A model generated the notes under the pieces. The model was not told the DNA's origin. It did not search any database and was given only the letters and a program-made list of their open reading frames with translations. The translations under genes and the position numbers were made by a program. Positions 14,772 to 23,542 of a stretch of 38,746 bases of DNA are shown here, in pieces (the first letter of the stretch is position 1; each line of letters starts with the position of its first letter). The DNA is from Amazonocrinis nigriterrae CENA67 (lineage in GTDB: Bacteria > Cyanobacteriota > Cyanobacteriia > Cyanobacteriales > Nostocaceae), in assembly GCF_016056305.1 (NCBI RefSeq), contig NZ_JAECZC010000054.1:10262-49007 (forward strand), written 5' to 3'.

Positions 14772-16697
14772 ATGGTGAAAAATTGGGCGATCGCAGTTGG
14801 GATTAACCGATATGATTATCTGCAACCGCTAAACTATGCCAAGCGGGATGCACAGTTAATGCAGGAGTTTCTCAGCAAGGAAGCGGGTTTTGAGCAGATT
14901 TTCTTCTTTTCGGATGACTCCCCAGATATGGGAGGAAAATCCACTCGCCCAACCCGCGCTAACTTGTTGCGCGTCTTGCGACAGTTATTTGAAAACCCTT
15001 TCATGGGTGCGGGAGATAATTTTTGGTTTTTCTTGAGTGGTCATGGTATACGTCAAGCTGAGCGCGATTATCTCATGCCCTGTGATGGTGACCCCGAAGA
15101 CATTGAGAATACAGCAATTGCTATTAACTTCGTCACCGAACGCTTGCGTCGCTGTGGCGCTGATAACGTTGTCTTGATTTTGGATGCTTGTCGTAGTCTT
15201 GGTACTCGTGCAGGCGAAGGTATTGGGCGACAAACCGCCGAACAAGCACGTCAACAAGGAGTTATCACTATTTTTTCCTGTAGCCCACAGGAATATTCTT
15301 ATGAAATTGCAGCTTTACAGCAAGGTGCTTTTACCACCGCCTTACTAGAAGGATTGGGTATTCAAGGTCAATGTGCTACGGTCGAAAGATTGAATCAGTA
15401 TCTCAATTCTCGTGTACCTGAATTAGTTCGTCAGCATAAAAATGCAAAACAAACACCTTATGTAATTGCCGAACCTGTTAATAAGTCCCATCTCATATTA
15501 GTACCGCAATATGCAACTTTAGCAGATATTGCCACCCTCAAAAATGATGCTTACCAAGCAGAAGCCAACTCAAATTTGAATTTAGCGGAACAGTTATGGA
15601 TTCGGGTGTTAGCAGCAGCTTCAGGGACAGATATGGATGCAGTCAAAGGTTTACAAAGAATTGAACGGTTGCGAAATAATTCTCCTAATGCTGATTTGCC
15701 TGAGCAATTAATTCCCAAAGCATCCAACTCTGTAAGCCAACTCCCAGACGATAAAAAAATATCTAAGCCTTTAATAATAACTAACTGGTCGCGGCGACGG
15801 ATGATTCAAACTGTCGGATTTGCTGGTGCAGGGTTGGGTTTGACAATTGTAGTACCACGCCTGTTGCAGTTTGAACCCACAACGCTAAAAAATTTTCAAT
15901 TTGAAGTTGTGACAGTGGACGCAACGGGGAAAATTACTAGCAAGCGTAACGGTGAAGCAAAATCTTTTATTGAAGATTTAGGCAATGGTGTCACCTTAGA
16001 GATGGTAAAGATACCAGCGGGAACATTTATCATGGGTTCACCACAAGCAGAGAAAGAACGAGGGTCAGATGAAGGGCCGCAACATCAAGTAAAAGTTCCT
16101 GAGTTCTTTATGGGTAAGTATCCAATCACCCAGGCACAATATCAAGCAATCATGGGTTACAATCCTTCTAGTTTCAAAGGTAAGAAACGACCTGTAAAAA
16201 ATGTGAATTGGAATGGAGCAGCAAAATTTTGTGAAAAGTTGAGCCAGAAAACTAAACGCACCTATCGACTACCCAGTGAAGCCGAATGGGAATACGCTTG
16301 TCGTGCAGGAACTACTACACCCTTTTATTTTGGCGAAACAATCACCACTGATTTGGTAAACTACGATGGGAATTACACTTACGCTTCTGCACCAAAAGGT
16401 CAATATCGTCAGCAAACAACAGAAGTAGGCATTTTTCCACCCAACGCCTTTGGTTTATATGATATGCACGGGCAAGTTAGTGAGTGGTGTCAAGATAGGG
16501 TTATGGTGTATAGCAATTACGAAGGGGCACCCACTGATGGTAGTGCTTGGTTCAATGGTAGATATTATTTTAGGCAGTTGCGCGGTGGTTCTTTCGATAG
16601 CTCGCCAGTTGCCTGCCGTGCTAGCTACCGCCCCCACCTTGCCCAAGACGCTCGTAACAAAGGTTTGGGGTTTCGGGTAGTGGCGGTGGTTGCGTAA
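14772..16697 (+). CDS. Caspase-family peptidase fused to an FGE/C-type-lectin-fold domain
   Basis: A 641-residue multidomain protein. Residues 1-240 are a caspase (orthocaspase) domain with the catalytic dyad His91 (FFLSGHG) and Cys140 (LILDACR). Residues 250-335 are helical and then unstructured. Residues 341-365 form a likely membrane helix after SRRR, which predicts caspase in the cytoplasm and the rest outside. Residues 375-641 are a formylglycine-generating-enzyme-like (SUMF1) domain, a C-type-lectin-type fold: MVKIPAGTFIMGS, RLPSEAEWEYACRAG, NAFGLYDMHGQVSEWC and RGGSF..GFRVV. The paired catalytic cysteines of true FGE are not both present near the end, so this half probably binds a ligand rather than oxidising cysteine. 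The last ~45 codons resemble a retroelement-diversified variable region. It follows the Pepco-like gene by one base. Confidence 0.92.
   Translation: MVKNWAIAVGINRYDYLQPLNYAKRDAQLMQEFLSKEAGFEQIFFFSDDSPDMGGKSTRPTRANLLRVLRQLFENPFMGAGDNFWFFLSGHGIRQAERDYLMPCDGDPEDIENTAIAINFVTERLRRCGADNVVLILDACRSLGTRAGEGIGRQTAEQARQQGVITIFSCSPQEYSYEIAALQQGAFTTALLEGLGIQGQCATVERLNQYLNSRVPELVRQHKNAKQTPYVIAEPVNKSHLILVPQYATLADIATLKNDAYQAEANSNLNLAEQLWIRVLAAASGTDMDAVKGLQRIERLRNNSPNADLPEQLIPKASNSVSQLPDDKKISKPLIITNWSRRRMIQTVGFAGAGLGLTIVVPRLLQFEPTTLKNFQFEVVTVDATGKITSKRNGEAKSFIEDLGNGVTLEMVKIPAGTFIMGSPQAEKERGSDEGPQHQVKVPEFFMGKYPITQAQYQAIMGYNPSSFKGKKRPVKNVNWNGAAKFCEKLSQKTKRTYRLPSEAEWEYACRAGTTTPFYFGETITTDLVNYDGNYTYASAPKGQYRQQTTEVGIFPPNAFGLYDMHGQVSEWCQDRVMVYSNYEGAPTDGSAWFNGRYYFRQLRGGSFDSSPVACRASYRPHLAQDARNKGLGFRVVAVVA
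16560..16697 (+). other. Candidate diversity-generating-retroelement variable region (C-terminus of caspase-FGE protein)
   Basis: From the SAWFNGRYYF segment to the stop, the codons include an unusual run ending in C (AGC, TAC, CGC, CCC, CAC, GCC, GAC, AAC and so on) in a genome that otherwise prefers A/T at third positions. This is what adenine-directed mutagenesis of AAC codons would leave. The segment sits at the ligand-facing end of a C-type-lectin-type fold and closes with GFRVV and a GC-rich stretch, as in known targets. No template repeat or reverse transcriptase is in the window. Confidence 0.4.
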
Positions 16698-16702
16698 GTA
16701 AA

Positions 16703-17341
16703 TTATGTTTGCTTTCTCACCCAAGCACGAAATGCTTTCATCGCTGCATTTCTACCATCGATTTTACTTCGTATCAAATATTCAGGAATAACTTGAGCAA
16801 TAGGTAAATTAAGAAAAATAGAACTACTAGGAGATTTTATATATTTACCATTACTCAAAACATTAATTTCTAGCTGAGTTCCATTCCATCGCCATAACTC
16901 CGGAACACCTAGTACTTCATAATTATTAAAGCGAGTACGAGAAGTAATATAAATTTCAATTGCTAAATCTGGAGGTGGGTCAACTGTTAAATTAATTCTA
17001 TCCTTACCTCGCACAGCAGCTTCATTTTGGATATAGAAACAATCATCAGGTTCGACACCTACATCCATTTTTTCTTGATCAAAAGTTGTAGAGCCTAAAC
17101 TCCAAAACTCAATATCGAGTTCTTCTAGGATAATTTTTACTAAATCCCCAATAATAACTTTAGCCACCTCATGTTCTGGTAATGGAGCCATTATTTCCAG
17201 CATCCCTTGACTGTAAGATATTCTAGAACTGCGGTTTTCTCCCAATTCCGCTAAAATATGTTTGTATGCTGACCAGGATATATTTTTAATTAGCAACTGA
17301 TGACCAGCAGGTACAATTAATTGGTTGAGTTCAAGTAACAT
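16703..17341 (-). CDS. Uma2-family PD-(D/E)xK nuclease-fold protein
   Basis: A 212-residue member of the Uma2 (DUF820) family, which is greatly expanded in cyanobacteria and has a restriction-endonuclease-like fold; cellular roles are unknown. The nuclease core is visible as VEPDDCFYI (about 110-118), then PPPDLAIEIYITSRTRF (about 136-152, the D and E-x-I pair) and a GVPELWRW strand. It is tail-to-tail with the caspase-FGE gene, with 5 bases between the stops. The start is ATG 17341. Nothing suggests a functional link to the caspase. Confidence 0.88.
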   Translation of the reverse strand: MLLELNQLIVPAGHQLLIKNISWSAYKHILAELGENRSSRISYSQGMLEIMAPLPEHEVAKVIIGDLVKIILEELDIEFWSLGSTTFDQEKMDVGVEPDDCFYIQNEAAVRGKDRINLTVDPPPDLAIEIYITSRTRFNNYEVLGVPELWRWNGTQLEINVLSNGKYIKSPSSSIFLNLPIAQVIPEYLIRSKIDGRNAAMKAFRAWVRKQT

Positions 17342-17510
17342 AACCTTCCTAGCTTCTACGGTTCATCTAACTAATACCAACTTCAACACATTTTTATTTT
17401 GACATGAAGCCAACATAGAAAGTACTGCAATTATTTTATACTTTTAAAATATGTACATATAAAATAGTAAACGCTAACCTTGATATGTGTAAATTACCTT
17501 AAAATTATTT

Positions 17511-17602
17511 AGGACTTACGCACTCGTGATGAAAAACTAAGCTTTTGCGATTACAACGCTAAGCTCGTAATAATGTCAAATCGGAGTCCGTGCGTAAGTC
17601 CT
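17511..17602. mobile_element. 92-bp MITE-like element with 13-bp perfect terminal inverted repeats
   Basis: AGGACTTACGCAC at 17511-17523 is repeated in perfect inverted form at 17590-17602. The 66-base core has no gene. Short size and exact termini fit a non-autonomous transposon (MITE). A target-site duplication is not obvious. Its right end lies just before the second Uma2 gene. Confidence 0.72.
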
Positions 17603-17644
17603 GTTATTAATATATCGGTCGATGCAGTTCCCAATATAATTACC

Positions 17645-18223
17645 ATGACAGCGATTACCGTCAACTTCAACCCCATCATCAAACTCACCGACGACCAATT
17701 TTATCAATTGTGTCGATCAAATCCAGATGTAAAATTTGAGCGCAACGCCTACGGAGAAATAATTATCATGCCACCCACAGGAGGAGAAACTGGAAACCGT
17801 AATCTTGAAATCGGGGCTGATTTTGTCATTTGGAATCGCCAAACAAAACTAGGCGTTTGCTTTGATTCCTCTACCTGTTTCAAACTTCCCAATGGTGCAA
17901 ACCGTTCTCCTGATGTTGCTTGGATACGAAAAGATAGATGGAATGTACTCACACCAGAACAAAAAGAAAAATTTCCACCAATTGCCCCAGATTTTGTTTT
18001 AGAATTAATGTCTCCTAGTGACACCTTGGCAGAAACTCAAGCCAAGATGCAAGAATATATAGATAATCAAGTCAAACTTGGCTGGTTAATTAATCGCAAA
18101 GCACGCCAAGTTGAAATATATCGCCAAGGCAAGCCAGTAGAAATTCTAGAATCTCCTCAAAAATTATCAGGAGAAGATACATTACCAGGGTTTGTTTTAG
18201 ATTTACAAATAGTGTGGGAATGA
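17645..18223 (+). CDS. Uma2-family PD-(D/E)xK nuclease-fold protein
   Basis: A 192-residue Uma2 (DUF820) protein with an N-terminal YQLCRSNPDVKFERNAYGEI..MPPTGGETG segment and the nuclease core SPDVAWIRKDRW (about 103-114) and APDFVLELMSPSD (about 127-139), followed by a KMQEYIDNQVKLGWLIN helix-strand. It is clearly a different subgroup from the neighbour on the opposite strand. The frame extends 24 codons further upstream to ATG 17573, but those codons run through the end of the MITE, so ATG 17645 is the natural start. It converges on the large sensor kinase with 7 bases between stops. Confidence 0.88.
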   Translation: MTAITVNFNPIIKLTDDQFYQLCRSNPDVKFERNAYGEIIIMPPTGGETGNRNLEIGADFVIWNRQTKLGVCFDSSTCFKLPNGANRSPDVAWIRKDRWNVLTPEQKEKFPPIAPDFVLELMSPSDTLAETQAKMQEYIDNQVKLGWLINRKARQVEIYRQGKPVEILESPQKLSGEDTLPGFVLDLQIVWE

Positions 18224-18230
18224 CTTGAAA

Positions 18231-21200
18231 TTAAGTAGGCACTTCAGACTGAGTAATGGGAATCTCAATGATAAATTCTGCTCCCTGTCCAGGTGTTGAT
18301 TGACAATATAATTTTCCATGATGTTTATCTACTACAATTTGATAACTGATAGATAGCCCCAGTCCTGTACCTTTACCTACATCTTTAGTAGTAAAGAAAG
18401 GGTCAAACAATTTTGAAAGTATTTCTGGCGTAATGCCCTTGCCATTATCTGCTATTCGGATTATAATTCGGTCGCTATTAATAACTTCAGTGCGAATACG
18501 AATTTGGGGTTGAGTCAAGATTCCATACTCAATGGGAAGCGAAGCCACTGCGGTGGACGGGTTTCCTGGCGTCAAGGAAGTGGCGTCCAAGACTGAGGCT
18601 AACTCAGCGCGCTGGCTGACTATTGATTTTTGACTATTGAATTTTGACTCTTCCAAAGCATCAATAGCATTACTGAGAAGATTCATAAACACCTGATTCA
18701 GTTGTCCAGGATAGCAGTCAATGCGGGGGAGATGACCATATTCTTTAATCACCAAAATTTCTGGATGATTTGGTTGAGCTTTCAGGCGGTTGTGTAAAAT
18801 CATCAAAGTACTATCGATACCTTCATGGATATCTACCTGCTTGAATTCAGCTTCATCAAGACGAGAGAAACTCCGCAGCGACAGGACAATTTCACGAATA
18901 CGCTGAGTTCCTACACGCATAGAACTAAGAAGTTTGATTAAATCTTCCTTGAGAAAATCAAGTTCGATCGCAGCAATTTCTGCTTGAATTTCTTCTGGAG
19001 GATAAGGAAAATGTTCTTGATAAAGTTCTACCAGTTTCAACAAGTCTTCGACGTATTCATTGGCTGGAATCAGATTAGCGTGAATAAAGTTGATCGGATT
19101 ATTGATTTCATGGGCAACACCTGCAACCATATTACCTAATGAGGACATTTTTTCACTGTGGATAAGTTGAGTTTGAGTAAGTTGTAGTTCGCGCAGAGTA
19201 TTTTCTAAGTTCTCAGCTTGTTGTTGCAATTTAATTTCAGCTTGTTTACGTTCGGTAATATTGGTTGACACACCAAGAACTTGCTTTACCTTTCCATCCT
19301 CAGTGCGGCTGAATGGTGTCTCCCGGCTATACAGCCAGCACCATTCACCATTCGCTTGTTTCACCCGGAATTCCAACTCTAAAATATCCCCATCCTTGGC
19401 TTGGAGTAATTTTTCTGCCTGTTCTAGGATATTTTCTGCATCATCTGGATGAGTAATAGTGGGAAGTAATTTTTCTCCCATCTGTTGAATTTCTTCAATA
19501 GTGTAACCAAGAAGAGTCGCAATTTCTTTATTTGCATAAACATTGCACTTTTGTTCTAAGTCGAAAATGTAGAGAATATTAGGAGAAGAATCAGCAATAC
19601 GTTGAATAAAGTGCTGACTTGCTTCGAGTGCTTGTTCTGCTTGTTTACGCTTTGTAATATTAAACGTTGTTCCTATCAATCGATAAATTCGACCTTCACT
19701 ATTTTTGAGAGGATTAATTGTAGTTAACCACCAAGTTACTTCATTATTCAAAATGATAGATTCTTCATAGGTGATAGCAACACCTGTGTCTACACAGCTT
19801 TGCTGTCGCTGACGCATCGCTAAACCTACAACATCACCAAACAAATCCTCCGGTGTTTTTCCAACTACGTGAGCGTTACTAATTCCAGTTACTTGTGCAG
19901 TAGGTAAATTCCAACCTGCAAAACGAAGTTCACCGTTTTCCAGAACATTGATCACGAATATTTGTTGCTCGACACCATCATAAATAGTGCGTAAGAACTG
20001 TTCTTGCTCTTGTAATTGTTCCTCTGCAAGTTGGCGATCGCGAATATCGCGGGTAATTGTGGCAAAATATAAAGGCTCACCAGTGTCAGGATTTCTAACC
20101 ACAAACATGTTGTAATCCACTGGGATTGCTTCCCCAGTTTGAAAATGTTTGAAACGAGATTCACCTTGCCACAAACCATGCTTGATGACAGCTGGCATAA
20201 TAAACTGCTCCACCTGTTCTAAATCTTCTGGGAGAAAGAAGTCAAGTATATTCATGCTTTTAACGGACTCTAGGCTATCCATACCAATTAACTTTCTACC
20301 AGCTTCGTTGATGAACATTGGTTGTCTGTCTAGGGTAGCCACACCGATAAAGTCACTGCTATTCTCAACTAGTGAAACAAACATTTGCTTTTCTTGTTCG
20401 GTTTGTTTGCGTTCTGTAATGTCAGTCACCGTAATCACAAGTTGAGAAATTCGCTTAGTGCTGTCTAACAGAGGCGTTATATTCAACAGCCACCAAGTTT
20501 CCTTGTCTTCAACTAGGAAAAATTCCTCGAAGAATATGCTCTTGCCCGACTTGATACATTCGTTGTAGTGTTGGCGATAGCGATGTGCTACTTCCACAGG
20601 CAATACCTCTGCCATTGTTTTTCCCACAAAATTGTCCAGAGGAATGGGACTGAATCTGAGGATGGCTGGATTAAACTTCAGGTAACGAAACTCTGCGCCA
20701 TCATCTAAAACCTCTAGGACATAGATCCCGTAATCTACACCTTCCCAGATGCTTTGCAAAAACTGGGCCTGTTGTTGTAGTTGTTCCTCTGCAAGTTGGC
20801 GATCGCGCAAAGCAGTTTGCTGTTCAGTAATATCAGATAGAAAACCATACCAAATAATTTCACCTTTTGGTTGAGGTTCTGGACGAGAAACTCCCTTAAC
20901 CAATTTCTCCTGGCCAAAAGGAGTCATAACCCGCCACTCAAGTTCATAGTTTTGCAGAGTTTGGGCGGAGTGAGCTATTGCTTGCTGAACCTTCAAAGCA
21001 TCTTCAGGGTGAATGTAGCAAAACACCAGAGATGCATCTCCCATCACCTGTTTTGGCTCTAGTCCGAGAATTTCTCCACATTGCGAAGAAACATAAGAAA
21101 AAGACATTGTGCCATCAGGCTGAAGACGAAATTCATAAAGCATCCCTGGTACATTATCAGCTAGTCGCTGCAACCGCGCTTCACTCTGACGCAGAGCTGC

Positions 21201-22112
21201 TGCTTTGGCTTCTAATTCCTGATTTAGCTGTTTTCGTGCCTCTTCTGTTTGTTTGCGTTCTGTAATATCAAACAAAACTCCAAAAAAGATGATTTCCCCT
21301 TTTTCATTACCTATAGAAGTTGAGCCGCCTTGCCACCAACGAATTTCACCGTTAGGCTTGACTAACCGTCCCTCATAATGCCAAGGGGTAGCATTTTCCA
21401 CTGCTTCTATGACTGAGGCTATATAACTATCAAAATCTTCTGGATGCAAGCGAACCAGAAAGTTATTGAAGTCTTGCATGATTTCGGTTGCTGTGATTCC
21501 TGCAACCTCCCAGATAAAATCGCTGATGTAGTCAACCATCCAGACACCGTTGCGTTCGGCGAACTGGAAAATTGCACCAGGTATATGAGCAGTAATATTT
21601 CTTAAAAGTTTTTCACTATTTGCTAGAGCTATTTCTGCAAGTTTGCGATCGCTAATCACTTCCGAAAAGATAATAGTACCGCCCACTTCACCAGAGTCTT
21701 GATACCAAGGATGTATTTCCCATTTCACCCAATCAGTTGTTCCGTCTGCACGGGAGCAGGTATGTTCACATTTTTCAACGATTCCTGCCAAACAACGTTG
21801 ATGAATTTCCCACCATCGCTCTTGAATTTCGGGAAAAATTTGCTCATAAGAACGACCAATAATTTCTTCATTACCAAGGTCGTAATCTTCTCTCCAGCGG
21901 CGACTCGCCAGTAGATAGCGCATTTGACGGTCAAACATCGCGATCGCAGCAGGTGTATATTCAATAAATAAATCTATATGCTCTTGGCTATATTTCAGAG
22001 TATTTGAGGACTTAGCCTGCTCCACACAAGCTACCACCTGACGCAGTTCTATCAGCTCTTGTTGCAGAGATTCATACGTATTTTTATCTACAGTAATGAG
22101 ATTAGGAGCCAT
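18231..22112 (-). CDS. Sensor histidine kinase with about seven PAS domains
   Basis: A 1293-residue cytoplasmic kinase with no membrane helices. About seven PAS/PAC modules follow one another, most ending in a DITERKQ-type PAC signature. They occupy residues from about 40 to 960 and are followed by a coiled coil. The transmitter has the phosphorylated His1001 (VAGVAHEINNP), an N box (MNLLSNAIDALE, near 1144-1155), ADNGKGI, the FDPFFTTKDVGKGTGLGL boxes and a normal C-terminus. There is no receiver, so the partner regulator is elsewhere. Between the N box and the next strand lies a ~48-residue loop (about 1156-1203) encoded largely by repeat DNA. Stacked PAS domains suggest several small-molecule or redox inputs, but ligands cannot be named. 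Confidence 0.93.
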   Translation of the reverse strand: MAPNLITVDKNTYESLQQELIELRQVVACVEQAKSSNTLKYSQEHIDLFIEYTPAAIAMFDRQMRYLLASRRWREDYDLGNEEIIGRSYEQIFPEIQERWWEIHQRCLAGIVEKCEHTCSRADGTTDWVKWEIHPWYQDSGEVGGTIIFSEVISDRKLAEIALANSEKLLRNITAHIPGAIFQFAERNGVWMVDYISDFIWEVAGITATEIMQDFNNFLVRLHPEDFDSYIASVIEAVENATPWHYEGRLVKPNGEIRWWQGGSTSIGNEKGEIIFFGVLFDITERKQTEEARKQLNQELEAKAAALRQSEARLQRLADNVPGMLYEFRLQPDGTMSFSYVSSQCGEILGLEPKQVMGDASLVFCYIHPEDALKVQQAIAHSAQTLQNYELEWRVMTPFGQEKLVKGVSRPEPQPKGEIIWYGFLSDITEQQTALRDRQLAEEQLQQQAQFLQSIWEGVDYGIYVLEVLDDGAEFRYLKFNPAILRFSPIPLDNFVGKTMAEVLPVEVAHRYRQHYNECIKSGKSIFFEEFFLVEDKETWWLLNITPLLDSTKRISQLVITVTDITERKQTEQEKQMFVSLVENSSDFIGVATLDRQPMFINEAGRKLIGMDSLESVKSMNILDFFLPEDLEQVEQFIMPAVIKHGLWQGESRFKHFQTGEAIPVDYNMFVVRNPDTGEPLYFATITRDIRDRQLAEEQLQEQEQFLRTIYDGVEQQIFVINVLENGELRFAGWNLPTAQVTGISNAHVVGKTPEDLFGDVVGLAMRQRQQSCVDTGVAITYEESIILNNEVTWWLTTINPLKNSEGRIYRLIGTTFNITKRKQAEQALEASQHFIQRIADSSPNILYIFDLEQKCNVYANKEIATLLGYTIEEIQQMGEKLLPTITHPDDAENILEQAEKLLQAKDGDILELEFRVKQANGEWCWLYSRETPFSRTEDGKVKQVLGVSTNITERKQAEIKLQQQAENLENTLRELQLTQTQLIHSEKMSSLGNMVAGVAHEINNPINFIHANLIPANEYVEDLLKLVELYQEHFPYPPEEIQAEIAAIELDFLKEDLIKLLSSMRVGTQRIREIVLSLRSFSRLDEAEFKQVDIHEGIDSTLMILHNRLKAQPNHPEILVIKEYGHLPRIDCYPGQLNQVFMNLLSNAIDALEESKFNSQKSIVSQRAELASVLDATSLTPGNPSTAVASLPIEYGILTQPQIRIRTEVINSDRIIIRIADNGKGITPEILSKLFDPFFTTKDVGKGTGLGLSISYQIVVDKHHGKLYCQSTPGQGAEFIIEIPITQSEVPT
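18534..18650. repeat. Dispersed Nostoc-type repeat inserted in frame in the sensor-kinase ATPase domain
   Basis: This segment is GC-richer than its surroundings and contains the imperfect palindrome GGTTTCCTGGCGTCAAGGAA plus CCACTGCGGTGG. It ends in TGACTATTGA-type short tandem repeats. Both kinds are familiar from Nostoc intergenic DNA, but here they are read as protein without breaking the kinase frame. Confidence 0.7.
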
Positions 22113-22960
22113 AGTTTCGGTATTTACTGGGTAGAGTTTCTGAAGTGGACTTCAGTATTTATATTTCCCCAATATCAAGCCAATAACATCAACATCTGAG
22201 AAAAAGTAGATACTATAAATGCTCAATTCAAACCCTTATACCAATTGGCAGGCAAAAATCCAGATTCATATCCAGTTTATTAAAATTACTCCATGAGGAG
22301 GAAGTCAAATTGGCCCTTGCAGTTTCCCGACAGCTGCACAATTAGCATTCAAAAGTCACTTATTCAAAAATATCTAACCCCTAACTACGAATGAAAGAAA
22401 CACTTCATTAATTAAAAGCTCAATTTAATCAAGCTGGGGGTAAGTATTTCAAAGAAAGCCTATGTATTTTTCGGAAATACTAAGAGCGTAATTGTGAAAT
22501 TTAGTTTTATGAATTTGCTAATTCCAGCATTTTGCAAGTAAATCAAGTACACATCTTAATATGATAAATTTTGTGGGGTGGGCTAGAAGCCCACCCCTGT
22601 GTACCTTATTTATATGAAATGTGCCGGAAGTTGAATGAAATAGTAAATTATCAACCTGATTGTTTTCAAGTATTGTATTGAATCATAAAAAGTTTCAGAC
22701 AACAAGCAAAAGTACTTAATTAGATAGATAAAAGCAAATTTTACTCAACAATCGAGGTTAAAACTATGTCTTACAACTTGTTTTTCGATATAACCGAAGA
22801 CTAACAAAAAAATAGTCAGTGACACATAAGGTATTACTTTATCTAAAAAAATAAACAAATACTACAACTAAAGTTTGATTTCCTGAATCTAACTAAAGGC
22901 TAATTAAATCATTTTTGTCAGTGCTTATAACTGTTAGTTAAATGATTTTGGAATAGCTTC
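22113..22960. other. 848-bp AT-rich intergenic region
   Basis: This lies between the divergent sensor kinase and lectin-like genes. Apart from the palindrome at 22575-22597 it holds only a 12-codon ORF at 22765 (preceded by GAGG), too short to call. Promoters for both flanking genes must lie here, but I could not identify boxes with confidence. Confidence 0.6.
22575..22597. repeat. Palindromic repeat, perfect 10-bp arms
   Basis: GGGGTGGGCT, a 3-base loop AGA, then AGCCCACCCC. GC-rich palindromes of this type are dispersed in Nostoc genomes. There is no T-tract, so it is unlikely to be a terminator. Confidence 0.7.
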
Positions 22961-23365
22961 ATGGTTCAAACAACTTTGTCAGGCGATTCATTTACCAATG
23001 AAAAGACAAAGGGTTCTTTTAATGTACCCGCTAATACTGATGTAGGTGTGCCTTTTAAAAATGAAACTAACAATGAAGTGCAAATTCATTTTGAGGCATC
23101 TGGTCAGTGGCAATCAGGCCCTGCTAATCCTGTCACAGGCCCTGAAGGTCTCCCAGGCCAGCTACTAGGTAACTTGCAATTTCCCGACTACACACCATTT
23201 ACCCTGATAGCCAATAACAAAGACTGGAGTACTGCTTATCAAGTAGGGATACAAACTGAGTTAAGTGTTCCTGCTGGTGGAACCTTATGGTTTTTAATGA
23301 ACGATCAAAAGAACTTGTATCACGACAATACAGGTAGCCTAACTGTTAATTGGTCTCAAAAATAA
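22961..23365 (+). CDS. LecA (PA-IL)-like lectin-fold protein
   Basis: A 134-residue beta-rich protein with no signal peptide. From about residue 18 it follows the layout of the Pseudomonas LecA galactose lectin. Matching elements are a VQIHFEASGQWQSGP strand where LecA has ITIVAAGWASYGP, a GPEGLPGQ turn, an LIANN strand, a hydrophobic PAGGTLWFLMND strand, and the ending Y-H-D-N-T-G-S-L-T-V, close to the LecA metal/sugar loop (ND..Y.NN.GSF.V). The likely calcium and sugar ligands Asp115, Asp122 and Asn123 are present. It would bind a sugar via calcium, but the partner is unknown. It stands alone, followed by a strong hairpin and the recombinase gene on the other strand. The call rests on motif order, not on a search. 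Confidence 0.6.
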   Translation: MVQTTLSGDSFTNEKTKGSFNVPANTDVGVPFKNETNNEVQIHFEASGQWQSGPANPVTGPEGLPGQLLGNLQFPDYTPFTLIANNKDWSTAYQVGIQTELSVPAGGTLWFLMNDQKNLYHDNTGSLTVNWSQK

Positions 23366-23387
23366 CAGTTCTGCAATATAGAACGTA

Positions 23388-23450
23388 AGAGCGATGGTTT
23401 TGTTAAGCTATACTATTGCCTCTAGGTGGGCTTTATAAAACCATCGCTCT
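23388..23450 (+). terminator. Long hairpin after the lectin-like gene
   Basis: AGAGCGATGGTTTT and its exact inverse AAAACCATCGCTCT form a 14-bp stem around a 35-base loop, with further AAGC/GCTT pairing inside. It starts 22 bases after the lectin stop. It has no run of T, so it may be a transcript-stabilising structure or a dispersed repeat rather than a true terminator. Confidence 0.5.
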
Positions 23451-23542
23451 GATAGTCCAGACTTTCTTAGCATGAGTCTTTGAGCATGTGAGCATGACGT
23501 ACAAATTTTATTTTTTGGAGTCCCTTAATTCAACCTGTAAAT

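Noticed and set aside
14772-16697. Functional formylglycine-generating (sulfatase-activating) enzyme
   Set aside because: Only one of the two C-terminal catalytic cysteines is in place, and no sulfatase gene is nearby; a binding role is more likely.
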